Of a stretch of 64,000 nucleotides of DNA, positions 9,663 through 18,768 are shown in pieces; positions within the stretch are counted from its first letter, which is position 1; each line of letters starts with the position of its first letter. The stretch comes from Anoxynatronum sibiricum (GTDB taxonomy: Bacteria > Bacillota > Clostridia > Peptostreptococcales > Tindalliaceae): the NCBI RefSeq assembly GCF_039414295.1, contig NZ_JBCITM010000014.1, positions 32,463-96,462 on the forward strand. Direction: 5' to 3'. The notes under the pieces are model-generated. The model was given only the letters and a program-made list of their open reading frames with translations, searched no databases and had not been told where the DNA came from. The position numbers were made by a program, and so were the translations under genes.

Positions 9663-10146
9663 GCTGAACTAAACTGGGAATAGATTCGAACCAGACTGAG
9701 CTGAGACTGATTTTTTATTTAAAAATATCCAGTTAACAAATAAAGCAATCAATGAACCCTGAAATGAACCCTGAAAAAAATGAATGACAGGTAAAATTGA
9801 AACTGCCCCATGGAGCACATGAAAAATCGCCAATTCAATGGGCAACGGGACCAAAAACCGGAAATCAACATCACTGTCAAAATACTGGTGGGAAGGGCTG
9901 GTTATTTCCGACAGGAGGCGGTATAATAAAACAGAAAGTGAAATTTCGGAATAGTCTCACAAATGAGAATGCTGCGCATGTCTATCTGGAAATAATCAAC
10001 AAACCGTGTAACAGTTCTTTCAGAAGACGCCGGCAGAAGACACCGGCCCATGCGCATCCAGAGAGAACCGAAAGGAGGGTGCCACTCCCAGGCAGAACCG
10101 TCACACCGTCCACCCATGAAATGTTTTGAAAAGGAGGCTGCTATCT
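9663..10146 (+). other. Gene-free leader region before the M28 peptidase
   Basis: No credible gene. A 110-codon frame (9797-10129) has low-complexity, shadow-like sequence and no ribosome binding site. The segment 10060-10110 contains ACCGAA and CAGGCAGAACCG stretches that vaguely resemble a glycine riboswitch core, but the structure is not convincing. Confidence 0.4.
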
Positions 10147-12672
10147 ATGCAGTTACGTCAACATCGCCTGTTCATCATTCTCCTGGTGGTGGTTATGTGT
10201 CTTATGACCACCTCGCCGGCACTGGCCTACCGCCAGATGGAGATCCACCTGCCCCTGAACGAAGCAGAAGCCATGGTGAATGGCACTCCGGTGTCTCTTG
10301 AGGTCCCGGCACAAATTGTGAATGGGCGCACCCTGGTACCTCTATCGTTCCTGACAGATCAGATGAAGGTACCTGCCCAATGGGATGCTGCCAACCGTCA
10401 GATCATCATTGGAGACGATGGCGCCATTATACTGACCATTGATGCTGCAACGGCAGAAGTGCATGGGGAAACAGTGGCGCTGGATACCCCTGCTGTGATC
10501 ATGGCAGGCCGCACCTTGGTGCCTCTCAGCTTCATTACCCGTGTCCTGGGAGCTGAAGCTGTCTGGGATGCCGACACCAAAAGTGTTCATGTAACGGCTG
10601 TGCCCCAAATGGCATTGGCGGAAGAACTCTACACCCAGCCGGTGGCAGGGGAAGCAGAAGTGCTGGCAGCCCTTGATCCTCATTATGGCTGGGATTTTGC
10701 CCTGGCACTGGGAGAAATCGGCAGCTATGCCAATGACTGGGGTTTCCGCATGGGAGCCACCGATGCCGGGCGTGAAGCCTCCATGCTGGTGCATGACGCC
10801 TTCCAGGAAATGGGCGTGGAAGCAGCTCTTTACCCCTTTGAAATGTATGGCTGGAATCCACTGGATGCTGGCATGAGCATTCTGGAAATGCCTGAGCTGG
10901 AAATTCCTGTGGTGCCCGCGCCTGGCCCCGCCGGTACAGATGCAGCAGGTATCACGGCCGAACTGGTCTACGTGGGGAATGCCACCCGTGAAGACCTGGA
11001 AGGCATTGATCTCACCGGCAAAATCGCTCTGGTAGCCTGGAATGAAGACTATGTTTCATGGATCGCCCAGGTGGGGCACCAGGTACGCCGCCAGGGAGCC
11101 ATTGGGGCACTCTACTTCTGCGAAGAAGGCTACGGCCAGGAGGAATCCGGCGAAGCCTTCTACGTGGCTGACTGGAGTGGCGCCGATATCGACATACCCG
11201 TCTGGAACACGCCCAAAAAATACGGCGAAATGCTGGCAGAAATGCTGACGGACGAAACCCTTACTGTCAATCTGTTCTCATTGGTGGAAATTGATGAAAA
11301 TGCCACCGGCTATAACGTGGTGGGCATGATCCCGGGAACCGTGTACCCCGATGAATTTGTCATCATCAACGGACATACCGACGCTTATTTCCAGGGCTTT
11401 ATGGATGACTCCCTGCCCATAGGCCTGATGATGAGCATCGCCAAGGCAATGGTGGATACCGGTTACGAGCCCCACCGCACCCTGGTTTTTGTGGCCCATG
11501 AAGCAGAAGAATTCGGTGTCATGGATACCGTCTACGACTGGCTCATCGGTTCCTGGGCGCTGCTGGGAGAAAAGAAGGGTGAATGGGCCGGCAACACCGT
11601 GGCCACCATCACTCTGGAGCTTCTGGGCTATGAGGGCACGCTCCAGTTGCCCATGCGTTCCTCCGACACCTTGTATTTCCATCTGATGAATATGACACAG
11701 GGGCTTGATACCGCCGGCTTTGAAGAGTCAGGAGTTGAAATACGCAACACGGTGGGTACCTGGTCCGATGAATGGTCCTACTCTTACCATGGCATCCCCA
11801 CCATGCGGACCCACACCGATTACAACATCACCTACAATTTCTACCATTCCCAGCTGGATCAGGCCGACCGGGTGAACTTTGACAAATACACCGCCAACCT
11901 GCGCGCCTTCGCTACCCTGATGATGCGTTACGACCAGACGCCGGTGATGCCTTATGATCTGGCCCGTACTCCCCAGCAGTATCTGGAGAACCTGAATCAG
12001 GAAGCTCTTAATGCCCAGGGACTGGGAACAGAACTGGCTGAAGCGGCTGCTGCTTATCAGGAGCAGGCCAACGATCTGCTGGATATGACCCTGGCCCTTA
12101 CTGCAGATCTCATGGAAGCAGAAGAACTGCCGGAAGCAGCGGCAGCAGCCCTGCCCGCCCTGAACCAGGCGTTGCGCAATGCTGCCCGACACGTGATTAC
12201 CGAGTCTCAGTACCTGTCCCAGGAAAGCCTGGCTTACCGGGTACACTTCTACCAGAATCTCCCGGGCACCTTCCAGCAAGCCATTGATTATCTGGAAGAA
12301 GGGGACGGCGCGTCAGTGCTGGAAGAACTCAGCTTCCCCGGCAAGTACTACGCCGAGTTCTATGACTACGAAACCTGGTACAATTCTTACCGGGCTGCCA
12401 TCGATTCAGAAACCCTGGGTAACGACCTGTTCTGGTCCGAAGGACGCCTGCTGAAATTCTACAACCACTTCCGCACCCTGGAAAGCATCCGGGAAAAAAC
12501 CGCCGCAGGCGACACGGATTTCACAGCTGAAATCGCCGCCTTCGAAGGGTTTAAAGCAGACGCAGAAGCCCGGCTGGCACAAGCTTATCGGGATGATCTG
12601 GCCATGTGGCGGCAAGCCAGCAGTATGCTGCCTGCAGCGCAGATGGAAGCGCTGATGAACCTGCTTCAATAA
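10147..12672 (+). CDS. Secreted M28-family metallopeptidase with copper-amine-oxidase-like N domains
   Basis: A signal peptide (LFIILLVVVMCLMTTSPALA, cut near residue 27) is followed by two copies of the copper amine oxidase N-terminal-like repeat (VNGRTLVPLSFL; MAGRTLVPLSFI, roughly residues 30-150). Then come a PA-like segment (DLTGKIALVAW...RRQGAIGALYF) and an M28 zinc-peptidase core. Likely zinc and catalytic residues are H410/D412 in NGHTDAY, D420 in MDDS, E454-E455 in HEAEEFG, and the late YHSQLD histidine; the usual metal Asp after the second strand is Glu here (TLELLG). The C-terminal ~250 residues are helical and unassigned. ATG 10147 sits 9 bases after AAGGAGG; upstream TTG 10126 precedes that site. 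An extracellular aminopeptidase or carboxypeptidase role is inferred. Confidence 0.85.
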   Translation: MQLRQHRLFIILLVVVMCLMTTSPALAYRQMEIHLPLNEAEAMVNGTPVSLEVPAQIVNGRTLVPLSFLTDQMKVPAQWDAANRQIIIGDDGAIILTIDAATAEVHGETVALDTPAVIMAGRTLVPLSFITRVLGAEAVWDADTKSVHVTAVPQMALAEELYTQPVAGEAEVLAALDPHYGWDFALALGEIGSYANDWGFRMGATDAGREASMLVHDAFQEMGVEAALYPFEMYGWNPLDAGMSILEMPELEIPVVPAPGPAGTDAAGITAELVYVGNATREDLEGIDLTGKIALVAWNEDYVSWIAQVGHQVRRQGAIGALYFCEEGYGQEESGEAFYVADWSGADIDIPVWNTPKKYGEMLAEMLTDETLTVNLFSLVEIDENATGYNVVGMIPGTVYPDEFVIINGHTDAYFQGFMDDSLPIGLMMSIAKAMVDTGYEPHRTLVFVAHEAEEFGVMDTVYDWLIGSWALLGEKKGEWAGNTVATITLELLGYEGTLQLPMRSSDTLYFHLMNMTQGLDTAGFEESGVEIRNTVGTWSDEWSYSYHGIPTMRTHTDYNITYNFYHSQLDQADRVNFDKYTANLRAFATLMMRYDQTPVMPYDLARTPQQYLENLNQEALNAQGLGTELAEAAAAYQEQANDLLDMTLALTADLMEAEELPEAAAAALPALNQALRNAARHVITESQYLSQESLAYRVHFYQNLPGTFQQAIDYLEEGDGASVLEELSFPGKYYAEFYDYETWYNSYRAAIDSETLGNDLFWSEGRLLKFYNHFRTLESIREKTAAGDTDFTAEIAAFEGFKADAEARLAQAYRDDLAMWRQASSMLPAAQMEALMNLLQ

Positions 12673-12821
12673 ACATCGCAAGCACCGCAAGTACCGAAAG
12701 TATCGCATTTTTTTCAATCATCGCGATCGCATTCAGGAAACGATAAACAGAACAAAACACATCAAGGTGTCAATTAACGTTCTGTTATCATGCAATATCA
12801 AAAATATTTACAGAGAAATGG

Positions 12822-12850
12822 TTGACAAAAAAACGCTGCCGCTGTATTAT
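12822..12850 (+). promoter_or_regulatory. Sigma-A promoter of the serA T-box transcript
   Basis: Perfect -35 TTGACA (12822-12827), 17-bp spacer, -10 TATTAT (12845-12850). It lies about 80 bases before the T-box leader. Confidence 0.85.
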
Positions 12851-12927
12851 GATGAAAATCCACCTGACACATCATCACACTAAAGTGATTGTGCCAGGAA
12901 AGTGATTTCACCAAAGTGCAGCAAGGC

Positions 12928-13186
12928 AGTCGATGAGAGAGAACAGTAAACAGGTCAAGGTTTCAGAGAGCCGGCGGTAGGTGCGAGCCGGTACCCCATA
13001 CTGTTGAATCCGCTCTGGAGATGAGGGGTATCACAACCCTTCCGGTGGAAGACCGTTATCATTCAGCAATGAGGCCTGGCAGGTGAATGAACCCCATTCC
13101 CCCGGGCAAAACAAGGTGGCACCGTGGAAGATACAAGCTTCCGCCCTTGGCAGAGATCTGCCGGGCGGAGGCTTTCGTTTTTTTTG
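12928..13186 (+). promoter_or_regulatory. T-box leader, serine (UCC) specifier
   Basis: Stem I elements are present (CGATGAGAGA, then AGAGAGCCGGCGG with the GTGCGAGCCGG loop arm), followed by a specifier loop reading GAA-TCC-GC. This puts the serine codon UCC at 13009-13011. The conserved T-box AAGGTGGCACCGTGG lies at 13113-13127. An intrinsic terminator follows: stem AAGCTTCCGCCC... at 13135-13175, then CGTTTTTTTT. Uncharged tRNA-Ser should favour the antiterminator and switch on serA and the next gene. Confidence 0.93.
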
Positions 13187-13346
13187 AAGACGCATACCGG
13201 CAGCAACCGGCAGCACCCTTTCGGAACAGGCCTTCAATGGCCACCGAAACAGGCACAATCATCATCGTGCCGTCACTCGTCGATTCAGTTAGACGGCAGC
13301 TACGGTTAATGAACCGCTGCCGGGTCTTCAGAAAAAGGAGGAGAAA

Positions 13347-14933
13347 ATGATGAAAATCATTGTGGCAGAAAAAATTTCGGATAAAGGCATGGAAGTGCTG
13401 CAGGCATCGGGCGCGCAGGTGGATCTAAAGCTAAAAATACCCCGGGAAGAACTGCTGGAAATCATTCCCGCCTATGATGCCATCGTGGTGCGCAGCGCCA
13501 CAAAAATTGACGAAGAATTTTTCGCCCATGCCACCAGTGTGAAAGTGGTGGGCCGGGCCGGCAATGGGGTGGATAACATTGACATGACCGCCGCCACAAA
13601 ACACGGCGTCATCGTAGTGAACACCCCTGATGCCAACAGCGTGTCTGCCGCAGAGCACACCATAGGGCTGATGCTGGCTTCCAGCCGAAAAAGCCCCCAG
13701 GCCAACATGGCCATGAAGAACCGAATCTGGGACCGTTCTCCCTTCACCGGCACCGAGCTTTACCGAAAAACCGTGGGCATCGTGGGGCTGGGCCGCATTG
13801 GCGCCCTTGTCGCCACGCGCCTTCAGGCCTTCGACATGAAAGTGATTGCCTACGATCCCTACATTGCCGACAGCCGTTTTGAAAAATTTGGCGTGGAGAA
13901 AAAAGAAACGTTGGCAGAGTTGATGCAGGAAGCCGACTTCCTCACCGTTCACACGCCCAAAACCAAAGAAACCCTGGGAATGATCGGCAAAGAGCAGTTT
14001 GCCCTGGCGAAAAAAGGCCTGCACATTGTCAACTGCGCCCGGGGAGGTATTGTCGATGAAGAAGCCCTTGCCTGGGCGGCGGCTGAAGGCATCGTTACAG
14101 CAGGCGGTATCGACGTGCTGAAGGATGAACCCGCCACCACCTCACCCTTATTCGATTTGGAGCACATCATTCTCACTCCTCACATTGGTGCTGATACCGT
14201 GGAAGCTCAGGATAACGTGGGTGTCAGCATTGCCCACGAAGTACTCAGCGCCCTGCGGGGTGAAGTGGTGCCCAACGCTGTGAACATGCCCACCCTGCAG
14301 CGCCAGGAGCTGGAGCAGGTAAAGCAGAGCCTGAAACTGGGTGAAATCATGGGCAAGTGTTACTACCAGCTGAACAAAGAGCCGGTGGAACAGCTTGAAA
14401 TCATCTACAGCGGTGAAACCGCCAAAATGGAAACGGAAATGATCACCCTGGCAGTCTTGAAAGGCCTCATGGAGCCGGTGATTCAGGAAAAAGTAAATTA
14501 CGTAAACGCAGGTCTGCTGGCGAAAAACCGGGGCATCGAAGTAGTGGAAAGTAAAATTGCCGACAACGAACACTACCTGAACTTCATTCAGCTGAAGGTC
14601 CACTCGAAAGAAAAAACCTTCACCATCGGCGGCACCGTTTTCGGCAAAAATGAACTGCGCATAGCAGAGATCAACGGGTTTGTCTTTGATGTGATTCCTA
14701 CCGATTACATGCTCATTGCTGAAAACATCGACCAGCCGGGAATGATCGGCAAAATCGGCACCATGCTGGGGCAGAACAATATCAACATCGCCACCATGCA
14801 GGTGAGCCGCAATGTTCAGGGTGAAAAAGCCATGATGTTCATGGCCATCGACTCTGAACCAACAGAGGAAGATCTGGCCAAGATCACCACGGTGGACGGC
14901 ATTCTGAAGGTGCAGTTCCTGCAAATGGGTTAG
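13347..14933 (+). CDS. serA: D-3-phosphoglycerate dehydrogenase
   Basis: Full-length SerA of the long (about 525-residue) type: an N-terminal and nucleotide-binding domain with GIVGLGRIG (near residue 145), the catalytic NCARGGIVDEEAL region and an HIGADTVEAQ motif, then an ASB-like intervening domain and a C-terminal ACT domain (ENIDQPGMIGKIGTMLG). It oxidises 3-phosphoglycerate to 3-phosphohydroxypyruvate, the first step of serine synthesis. The serine T-box upstream agrees with this. AAGGAGG at 13335-13341 serves ATG 13347 or 13350. No serC or serB is in the window. Confidence 0.96.
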   Translation: MMKIIVAEKISDKGMEVLQASGAQVDLKLKIPREELLEIIPAYDAIVVRSATKIDEEFFAHATSVKVVGRAGNGVDNIDMTAATKHGVIVVNTPDANSVSAAEHTIGLMLASSRKSPQANMAMKNRIWDRSPFTGTELYRKTVGIVGLGRIGALVATRLQAFDMKVIAYDPYIADSRFEKFGVEKKETLAELMQEADFLTVHTPKTKETLGMIGKEQFALAKKGLHIVNCARGGIVDEEALAWAAAEGIVTAGGIDVLKDEPATTSPLFDLEHIILTPHIGADTVEAQDNVGVSIAHEVLSALRGEVVPNAVNMPTLQRQELEQVKQSLKLGEIMGKCYYQLNKEPVEQLEIIYSGETAKMETEMITLAVLKGLMEPVIQEKVNYVNAGLLAKNRGIEVVESKIADNEHYLNFIQLKVHSKEKTFTIGGTVFGKNELRIAEINGFVFDVIPTDYMLIAENIDQPGMIGKIGTMLGQNNINIATMQVSRNVQGEKAMMFMAIDSEPTEEDLAKITTVDGILKVQFLQMG

Positions 14934-14957
14934 GCATAGGTGGAAAGGAGCAGACCA

Positions 14958-16046
14958 ATGACAGAACCAATGACACAACCATTTAGAATAGCCGTCATCG
15001 GCGGCGATGGCGTAGGCCCTGAAGTGGTGGCTGAAGGCATTAAGGTCATGAAAAAAATACAGGCACTGGACAACACCGTGGCCTTTACCTTCGAAGCATT
15101 CCCTTGGGGCTGCGAGTACTACTTGCGGGAAGGCCGCATGATGCCTGAAGACGGACTGGAGCAGTTGAAAGCCTTTGAGGCCATCTTCCTGGGAGCCGTG
15201 GGTTACCCGGGTGTTCCAGATCATATCTCCCTGTGGGACCTGCTGTTAAAGATTCGAAAAGGCTTTGACCAATACGTCAACCTGCGGCCGGTGAAGCTGT
15301 TAAAGGGCGCTCCCTGCCCTCTAAAGGGTGTGGAGCGGGAAGCCGTGAACATGACGGTGATTCGGGAAAACTCTGAAGGCGAATATGCTGGTGCCGGCGA
15401 CTGGTTATTCAAGGGGCAGCAGGAGGAAGTGGTGCTGCAAACCGGCGTCTTTTCCCGGAAGGGAACGGAGCGGATCATCCGTCACGCCTTCGAAGTGGCC
15501 CGAAAAGAAGGACGAAGCCTGACCAGTATCAGTAAAGCCAATGCCCTGAACTATTCCATGGTGTTCTGGGACCAGGTATTTCAGGAAGTGGCCCGGGAGT
15601 ATCCCGAGGTGGCCACACATTCCTACCTGGTGGACGCTGCCGCCATGTTCATGGTGCGTGATCCGGGACGCTTTGAAGTGGTGGTCACCTCCAACCTCTT
15701 CGGTGATATCCTCACCGACCTGGGGGCCGCCATCGCCGGCGGTATGGGCCTGGCCGCAGGTGCCAATCTGAATCCGGAGAGAAAGTACCCCTCCATGTTC
15801 GAGCCCATCCACGGGTCAGCTCCCGACATCGCCGGGCAGCAGAAATCCAACCCCCTGGCGGCTATCTGGTCTGCCAGCCAGATGATGGACTTCTTTGGAA
15901 GAGAAGATTGGGGAGCCGCCATTCTCGAAGCCATGGAAGCGGTACTTCAGGAAGGACAGTCCCTCTCCCCTGACCTGGGTGGCACCGCCACCACCAGTGA
16001 CGTGGGAGACGCGGTGATTGCCAAACTGGAAGGGATGGCTCCCTGA
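14958..16046 (+). CDS. Tartrate/D-malate dehydrogenase-like isopropylmalate dehydrogenase homologue
   Basis: A 362-residue beta-decarboxylating dehydrogenase with GGDGVGPEV at the N-terminus, NLRPVKLL, NMTVIRENSEGEY, SKANAL and the metal/NAD region DILTDLGAA...FEPIHGSAPDIAG. The segment CEYYLREGRMMPEDGLE and VPDHISLWDLLL match the tartrate/D-malate dehydrogenase branch better than LeuB, although a change of substrate within this family is easy. It is probably co-transcribed with serA from the serine T-box (24 bases apart); AAAGGAG is 7 bases before ATG 14958. Why a hydroxyacid decarboxylating dehydrogenase would be under serine control is unclear. Confidence 0.85.
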   Translation: MTEPMTQPFRIAVIGGDGVGPEVVAEGIKVMKKIQALDNTVAFTFEAFPWGCEYYLREGRMMPEDGLEQLKAFEAIFLGAVGYPGVPDHISLWDLLLKIRKGFDQYVNLRPVKLLKGAPCPLKGVEREAVNMTVIRENSEGEYAGAGDWLFKGQQEEVVLQTGVFSRKGTERIIRHAFEVARKEGRSLTSISKANALNYSMVFWDQVFQEVAREYPEVATHSYLVDAAAMFMVRDPGRFEVVVTSNLFGDILTDLGAAIAGGMGLAAGANLNPERKYPSMFEPIHGSAPDIAGQQKSNPLAAIWSASQMMDFFGREDWGAAILEAMEAVLQEGQSLSPDLGGTATTSDVGDAVIAKLEGMAP

Positions 16047-16056
16047 AGAGCTGATG

Positions 16057-16320
16057 CAGTCTGAGGAGCCTTATTCAAGGGCTGTTTAGTTGAAGACAAA
16101 GGGCTTTGGCCCGGCCAGATGATTCCAATCTTGTGTGTTTTTAGTCGCAAGTCTCGAAAACAGCGCCTGAACTCGCTGCGCTCAAACAACAGGCGCTGGC
16201 GGTTTTCTCATCTTTTCGAAAAAACACTGACAAGATTTCCAAGGCTGTCTTTTACCAAATCCCTTGTCTTCATCTTGTTTTGTCTACAGTCTGAGCAGCC
16301 TTGATTCAAAGGCTGTTTTT
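16057..16320 (+). repeat. Nested palindromic element within duplicated terminator (copy A)
   Basis: The outer layer is a direct repeat of a terminator-like sequence: CAGTCTGAGGAGCCTTATTC onward (16057-16087) and CAGTCTGAGCAGCCTTGATTC onward (16287-16320, ending in a T-run). Between them, 16090-16293 forms an inverted repeat (TTGAAGACAAAGGG... pairing with ...CCCTTGTCTTCATC). Inside its loop lies a further inverted repeat (AATCTTGT at 16127 pairing with ACAAGATT ending near 16237), which encloses a third hairpin (GCGCCTG/CAGGCGC). Copy B at 41811-41943 shares the middle layer without the inner insertion. The rest of the 505-bp gap before the beta-propeller gene (16047-16551) shows nothing coding. 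Confidence 0.75.
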
Positions 16321-16551
16321 TCTGTTTTTGGAAAAAATGCAACCCTTCTGGCAATACGGCGTCTATAGAAGCATCAAAGGAAATCATCGCCGGTGGAAAT
16401 GAAGTATCACAGGCCACCGGAAAAACTGCTGAAATAGACCAGGAAATTAAAGAGGACAAAGAGAACCATAAAAAACGGGGAAAATGATTCGGATCGTTCT
16501 CAAGAGGAAAAAATGGAGAAGAGCAACAAAAGAAGAAGAGGAGGGTGACGC

Positions 16552-18675
16552 ATGAAACATTTACGCACACACATGGGATTGGCACTGGCACTGGTGCTTT
16601 TACTGCTGGTACCCCTGAACATGAGCCGGGCCATGGAAAACCAACAAGGCAACCCCGACACCCCGAACAATCCGGGCAATACATCCACCGGGGACGAAGA
16701 AACCCCCGGCATTGAAACCCTGGGAGATTTTGCCACACTGAAATCACTTTTGGATGAGTTTAACAAATCCATGCAGGTCTATGGACAGCGGGAAATGATG
16801 GTCAACATGGAAGAATCAATGGATACAGGAGCGGCACCTGCCGAAGCGCCGGCAGCCTCTCAGGATGCTTCCCGCAGCGGTGGCACAGCCGATTTTTCCA
16901 CCACCAATATTCAGGTGGCTGGGGTGGATGAAGGAGACCTGGTGAAAACCGACGGTGAGTACCTGTACCGCATCAACCAGGATCACATCGCCATTCTTCG
17001 GGTTGATCCCGACCGCCCCATGGAAACAGCAGGCCGAATCCTGCTGGATGAATACTTTCAGCCCCAGGAACTGTATCTGGACAACAACAAGCTGGTGGTC
17101 ATCGGCAGCAGCTGGGTGATTCGTCCCCAGAATCCTGTTCTCTATGATTCTGTGACTCCCCAGGAATCCGGCAGTAGTAGCAGTCCAAGCCGAACCAGCG
17201 TTGAAGTGGACACAGCGCCCGCAGAAGAGTTGCTGCCAGACACCGGACGTTCCATGATCTATCCGCCAGACTGGTGGATGCCCCAAACTACCACCCTGAA
17301 GGTGTACGATGTAAGTCAACCCGCCAAAGCTTCCCTGCTGCGGGAAATCGTGGTGGAAGGAAGTCTCCTTTCTTCCCGAAAAGTGGACGAAGCCCTGTAC
17401 CTGGTAACCAACCGGCATTTTGATTATTACTGGATCATGCAGGAACGGCCCGGACAGGCAGAAGATTTGCTGAAACCGGTGTACCGGGACAGTGCCTTGG
17501 AAAAAGGTGCCCTGCAGACTGTCAGCTTTGATGAAATCGGTTACTTCCCCGGAGCCGTAGAACCCAACTACATCACCCTGATGGGACTCTCTTTGGACCG
17601 CCTCACCGAACCGGCAGAAGTGGAAGTCTTCCTGGGCCGGGGCCAAAATATCTACGCCTCCCGGGAAAACCTCTATGTGGCCATGGAAAAATGGGAAGCA
17701 CCGGCGGAAAACATCTGGCCTATGCCCCGGTTGGGCTGGGAAGACAACACCCGTACTGATGTGTACCGTTTTGCCCTGAACCAGGGGCGCATTTCCCACG
17801 CGGCCACGGGGCATGTGCCCGGCCGCATTCTCAATCAGTTCTCCATGGATGAACACCAGGGCCACTTCCGCATTGCCACCACCACCGGCAACACCTGGCG
17901 CACCGACGAAGGCACCTCCAAAAACCACCTGTATGTGCTGGACCTCAACCTGAATCGAAAAGGGGCCATTGAAGACATTGCCCCCACTGAGCGCATCTAT
18001 TCAGTCCGGTTCATGGGAGAACGGGCCTACATGGTCACCTTCCGGGAGATAGACCCCTTCTATGTCATTGATCTGAAAGACCCGGCAAAACCGGAAATAC
18101 TGGGATATTTAAAAATTCCCGGCTACAGTGACTACCTGCATCCCTACGATGCCAACCATATCATTGGCTTCGGCAAAGAAGTCTATGATGTGAAAGGCAA
18201 TGCCATTCCCGGCGGTTTCAAGATGGCCGTCTTCGATGTGAGTGACGTCACCCGCCCTGTGGAAAAATTCAAGCTGGAAATCGGCGACACTGGTTCCGAT
18301 TCCCCCCTGCTTTACGATCATAAGGCCCTGCTTTTTTCCAAAGAGCGTAACCTCATTGCCTTTCCCATAACCGTGATGGAGAAGCCTGCTGGGACTGACC
18401 CAAACAACCCTTGGCAGTGGGGGCAGTTCACCTTCCAGGGAGCCCACGTGTACGGCCTTGATCTTAACAAGGGCTTTACCCTGAAAGCCGCCATCACCCA
18501 TCTGAGCCGGGAAGATTACCAAAAAGCCGGCCAGTTCTGGTATGATGGTGAGAAGAATGTGGACCGCATCCTTTACGTGGGCGACACCCTGCTCACCACC
18601 TCCAATCACCAGGTGCAGCGCCACCGCCAGAGCGATTTCAGTCTGGTGGATCAGGTGATGATGCAGACTCAATAA
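16552..18675 (+). CDS. Secreted beta-propeller domain protein
   Basis: 707 residues with a signal peptide (ALALVLLLLVPLNMSRAMA-like, cut near residue 25) and a low-complexity linker rich in N, P, G and T. The main domain matches the bacterial secreted beta-propeller family: TTNIQVAGVDEGDLVKTDGE starts it, followed by blades such as LYRINQDHIAILRV, LYLVTNRHFDYYW and YMVTFREIDPFYVIDL. Members are extracellular and of unknown function; no catalytic residues are evident. ATG 16552 follows GGAGGG by 6 bases. A very stable bidirectional hairpin separates it from the convergent gene. Confidence 0.85.
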   Translation: MKHLRTHMGLALALVLLLLVPLNMSRAMENQQGNPDTPNNPGNTSTGDEETPGIETLGDFATLKSLLDEFNKSMQVYGQREMMVNMEESMDTGAAPAEAPAASQDASRSGGTADFSTTNIQVAGVDEGDLVKTDGEYLYRINQDHIAILRVDPDRPMETAGRILLDEYFQPQELYLDNNKLVVIGSSWVIRPQNPVLYDSVTPQESGSSSSPSRTSVEVDTAPAEELLPDTGRSMIYPPDWWMPQTTTLKVYDVSQPAKASLLREIVVEGSLLSSRKVDEALYLVTNRHFDYYWIMQERPGQAEDLLKPVYRDSALEKGALQTVSFDEIGYFPGAVEPNYITLMGLSLDRLTEPAEVEVFLGRGQNIYASRENLYVAMEKWEAPAENIWPMPRLGWEDNTRTDVYRFALNQGRISHAATGHVPGRILNQFSMDEHQGHFRIATTTGNTWRTDEGTSKNHLYVLDLNLNRKGAIEDIAPTERIYSVRFMGERAYMVTFREIDPFYVIDLKDPAKPEILGYLKIPGYSDYLHPYDANHIIGFGKEVYDVKGNAIPGGFKMAVFDVSDVTRPVEKFKLEIGDTGSDSPLLYDHKALLFSKERNLIAFPITVMEKPAGTDPNNPWQWGQFTFQGAHVYGLDLNKGFTLKAAITHLSREDYQKAGQFWYDGEKNVDRILYVGDTLLTTSNHQVQRHRQSDFSLVDQVMMQTQ

Positions 18676-18680
18676 ACAGC

Positions 18681-18725
18681 GAAGACAAGAACCCGCCGGC
18701 TTGTTGCCGGCGGGTTCTTGTCTTC
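18681..18725. terminator. Bidirectional terminator
   Basis: A perfect 20-bp stem (18681-18700 with 18706-18725) and a TTGTT loop between convergent genes. T-rich sequence on the plus strand is weak, but the stem is exceptionally stable. Confidence 0.8.
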
Positions 18726-18768
18726 TTAAAGGATGATGGTGTCAATACGCCACATGACCAGTTTCCAC

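Noticed and set aside
10060..10110. Segment resembling a glycine riboswitch core before the M28 peptidase
   Set aside because: Only scattered matches (ACCGAA, CAGGCAGAACCG) without the paired helices, and the downstream gene has no link to glycine.
9797..10129. 110-codon plus-strand reading frame
   Set aside because: No ribosome binding site, composition like non-coding DNA and it runs up to the start region of the peptidase.
18681..18725. Possible third copy of the GAAGACAA/TTGTCTTC palindromic element
   Set aside because: Only the outermost 8 bases agree with the 16-kb and 41.8-kb elements; the stem interior is an ordinary GC-rich terminator and no flanking duplication exists.
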